A DNA stretch of 64,000 bases, taken from positions 170,185 to 234,184 of the forward strand of contig JACOEL010000005.1 in assembly GCA_024998625.1 (NCBI GenBank), read 5' to 3'. Below are positions 62,766 through 64,000 of this stretch, piece after piece. This stretch comes from Nitrospira sp. GTDB taxonomy: Bacteria > Nitrospirota > Nitrospiria > Nitrospirales > Nitrospiraceae. The notes beneath the pieces are model-generated. The model had not been told where the DNA came from. It made no database searches and worked only from the letters and a program-made list of their open reading frames with translations. Every line of letters starts with the position of its first letter. The stretch's first letter is position 1. Position numbers and translations under genes: made by a program.

Positions 62766-63593
62766 ATGATTGGAGCGTGGATGATGGTGTCGAAGCAACA
62801 AGGCAAGCAGTGGATGATGCGAGTTCCAGTTGCGGGTGGGTTGCTCCTATTGATGCTGTTGAATTGCTGGAGTGACGCCGACGCGGCGCAACGGTTCGTG
62901 GACCTGACCTACACGTTCGATGAGACCACTCAAGTCTGGCCCGCCAATCCTCCCTTTCATCGTGACTCGACCGAACGGGGAGGTACGCCGACGGAAAAAT
63001 GGTATGCCACAGGGCAGGTGGCGCTGTCCGAGCATGCCGGAACGCACATGGATGCGCCCGTTCATTTTGCGCAGGGGCAAGCGGGGATCGATGGCATTCC
63101 GGCCGACCGTCTGATCGGTCCTGCGGTGGTCATCGACGTGCGCGCGGCGGTACAGGAACATCGCGACTATCGCGTCTCCTTGTCGGATATATATCGGTGG
63201 GAGTCTGCGCACAGGATGATTCCGGCAGGAGCGATCGTGATGCTGTTGACGGGCTGGGGTGCGCACTGGACGGATCGTGAACGGTATTTCGGCAGCGCCA
63301 CGCCGGATGTTCCGACGACGCTGCATTTCCCGGGGTTTTCACAAGAAGTCGCGAAATTTCTGGTGGAGGAACGACACATCTCCGGAATCGGAATCGATAC
63401 AGCCAGCATCGATTATGGACCCTCTCAGGATTTTGTGGTGCACCGGATTGTGAACGGAGCCGGTCTCTATGGACTCGAAAATGTGGCGCGATTGGATGAG
63501 GTGCCGCCCTCGGGTGCCACGATCATGGCGCTCCCGATGAAAATTGCCGGTGGGACAGGGGCGCCGGTTCGGATCATCGCCATTCTTCCATAA
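62766..63593 (+). CDS. secreted cyclase-family hydrolase (kynurenine formamidase-like)
   Basis: 275 residues. A signal sequence (VAGGLLLLMLLNCW) ends near DADA. The signature HAGTHMDAPVHF carries the zinc-binding His and Asp residues of the cyclase/formamidase family; HISGIGIDTASIDYG and a final FVVHRIVNGAGLYGLENV follow. Secretion is unusual for a formamidase, so the substrate may be an extracellular lactone or amide. It is divergent from the RuBisCO-like gene, with a 103-base gap. Confidence 0.8.
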   Translation: MIGAWMMVSKQQGKQWMMRVPVAGGLLLLMLLNCWSDADAAQRFVDLTYTFDETTQVWPANPPFHRDSTERGGTPTEKWYATGQVALSEHAGTHMDAPVHFAQGQAGIDGIPADRLIGPAVVIDVRAAVQEHRDYRVSLSDIYRWESAHRMIPAGAIVMLLTGWGAHWTDRERYFGSATPDVPTTLHFPGFSQEVAKFLVEERHISGIGIDTASIDYGPSQDFVVHRIVNGAGLYGLENVARLDEVPPSGATIMALPMKIAGGTGAPVRIIAILP

Positions 63594-63783
63594 CAGGATG
63601 GTGAAAAAAGCCGCCAGCGTTGCTCTCGCGGGACACTACCGCCGCACCGTCTCGGCGGCATTCACGCACGTGACGCGCGGTATTCCGCGCGTCGTGAACC
63701 TCTGGGGTTCAACGTACCGCAAGGGTGCGCCTCACCTTCTCGCAGCGCTGCGGCCTCGCTGGACAACCTCTTTGACCATCCTG
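63594..63783. repeat. dispersed palindromic repeat, copy 5 (with insertion)
   Basis: About 190 bp. CAGGATGGTGAAAAAAG at the left and ACCATCCTG at the right are the outer arms, and TTCAACGTACCGCAAGGGTGCG is the shared centre, slightly changed. An extra GC-rich segment of about 70 bases lies between the left arm and centre. It directly follows the stop codon of the secreted hydrolase. Confidence 0.75.
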
Positions 63784-63789
63784 CTCGTA

Positions 63790-63948
63790 GAGCCTCTCTC
63801 AAAATTAAAAACCGACGTTTCGAACAAGCGTAGGCGCATGACAATGAGAGGCAGGCACACTCAGTGCCTGCCAAATCCAACCTCTCCTGATGCCTACGGC
63901 TGAGCCCAAGAGGTTGGTCTCCTCAACAATCGATTTTGAGATAGGTTC
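63790..63948. mobile_element. candidate MITE of 159 bp with 16-bp inverted ends and TA duplications
   Basis: The left end GAGCCTCTCTCAAAAT (63790-63805) and the right end ATTTTGAGATAGGTTC (63933-63948) are inverted repeats at 14 of 16 positions. A TA dinucleotide flanks both ends (63788-63789 and 63949-63950), the duplication made by IS630/mariner-type transposases. A second copy of the end starts right after (63951). No transposase is encoded inside, and a structured hairpin lies in the middle. Confidence 0.65.
63829..63898. repeat. internal stem-loop of the MITE candidate
   Basis: A perfect 9-bp hairpin, GGCAGGCAC (63850-63858) and GTGCCTGCC (63864-63872) around ACTCA, sits inside a larger imperfect stem with CGTAGGC at 63829 and GCCTACG at 63892. 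Confidence 0.6.
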
Positions 63949-63966
63949 TAGAACCTATCTCAAAAT
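63933..63966. repeat. perfect 34-bp palindrome at the junction of two element ends
   Basis: The sequence reads identically on both strands, centred on TCTAGA at 63947-63952. It is best read as two inverted ends joined through a TA dinucleotide. Confidence 0.85.
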
Positions 63967-63968
63967 GG

Positions 63969-63996
63969 TTGTATCGATGTGAGAAGTCCCTATAAT
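63969..63996 (+). promoter_or_regulatory. sigma-70-like promoter at the window edge
   Basis: TTGTAT at 63969-63974 and a perfect TATAAT at 63991-63996 are 16 bases apart; GCGC follows, a GC-rich discriminator like that at 4562. Whatever it drives lies outside the window. Confidence 0.6.
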
Positions 63997-64000
63997 GCGC

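Overview
The window looks like a GC-rich bacterial chromosome segment, most plausibly Nitrospira or a close relative (phylum Nitrospirota). This is inference from gene style: a mosaic of short conserved hypotheticals, HD-GYP and response-regulator proteins, an SUMF1-type protein, a CzcA/CusA-type RND pump, and a characteristic dispersed palindromic repeat. No 16S or nxr marker is present, so the genus is not proven. There is no rRNA, CRISPR array, complete insertion sequence or prophage.

Layout. 1-192: the start of glgC on the minus strand. 646-4519: a spermidine/putrescine-type ABC importer operon (potABCD). 4566-10226: a three-gene RND efflux system, followed by a HEAT-repeat protein, peptide deformylase and an MsbA-like ABC exporter (to 13447). 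13544-13994: two small Cys-containing proteins. 14521-19979: a minus-strand sulfur-carrier cluster with a JAMM protease, two MoeB/ThiF-type E1 enzymes, a NIL-domain protein, two ubiquitin-fold sulfur carriers, threonine synthase and cysteine synthase. It is interleaved with dispersed repeats. 20375-24329: a PLD-like protein, an FAD monooxygenase, a degenerate nucleotidyltransferase and a TPM-domain protein. 24510-27394: an accessory stretch with an HEPN-like gene, a GIY-YIG-like gene, a frameshifted BrnT toxin with a putative antitoxin, a SnoaL-like protein, a broken paralogue of a gene 4 kb downstream, and a stand-alone Cys-motif protein. 27728-34931: stress-type genes (two Usp proteins, a CBS-pair protein) and DUF proteins. 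35046-45594: hemW, FmdB-type zinc ribbon, a REC protein, a membrane REC-HPt protein, an SUMF1-like protein, a PqqC/CADD-like protein and small envelope proteins. 45781-49464: cobalamin-dependent methionine synthase. 50024-51202: an HD-GYP response regulator. 51674-53286: rph, rdgB, tRNA-Pro and tRNA-Arg. 53308-56259: a large AsmA/DUF748 protein. 56275-59817: a pentapeptide-repeat protein, 1-Cys peroxiredoxin and a radical SAM protein. 59886-63593: a degenerate HD-GYP protein, a RuBisCO-like protein and a secreted cyclase-family hydrolase. 63594-64000: a repeat copy, a probable MITE with TA duplications and a strong promoter.

How the genes fit together. The clearest functional unit is the sulfur-carrier cluster. 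Its gene content matches thiocarboxylate-dependent cysteine synthesis (the CysO-CysM-Mec type known in Mycobacterium) and related methionine-branch pathways. Methionine synthase sits about 26 kb away on the other strand. A second theme is envelope traffic: polyamine uptake, metal or drug efflux, an MsbA-like exporter and AsmA-like lipid handling. A third is signalling by cyclic-di-GMP and phosphorelay through two HD-GYP proteins and two REC proteins.
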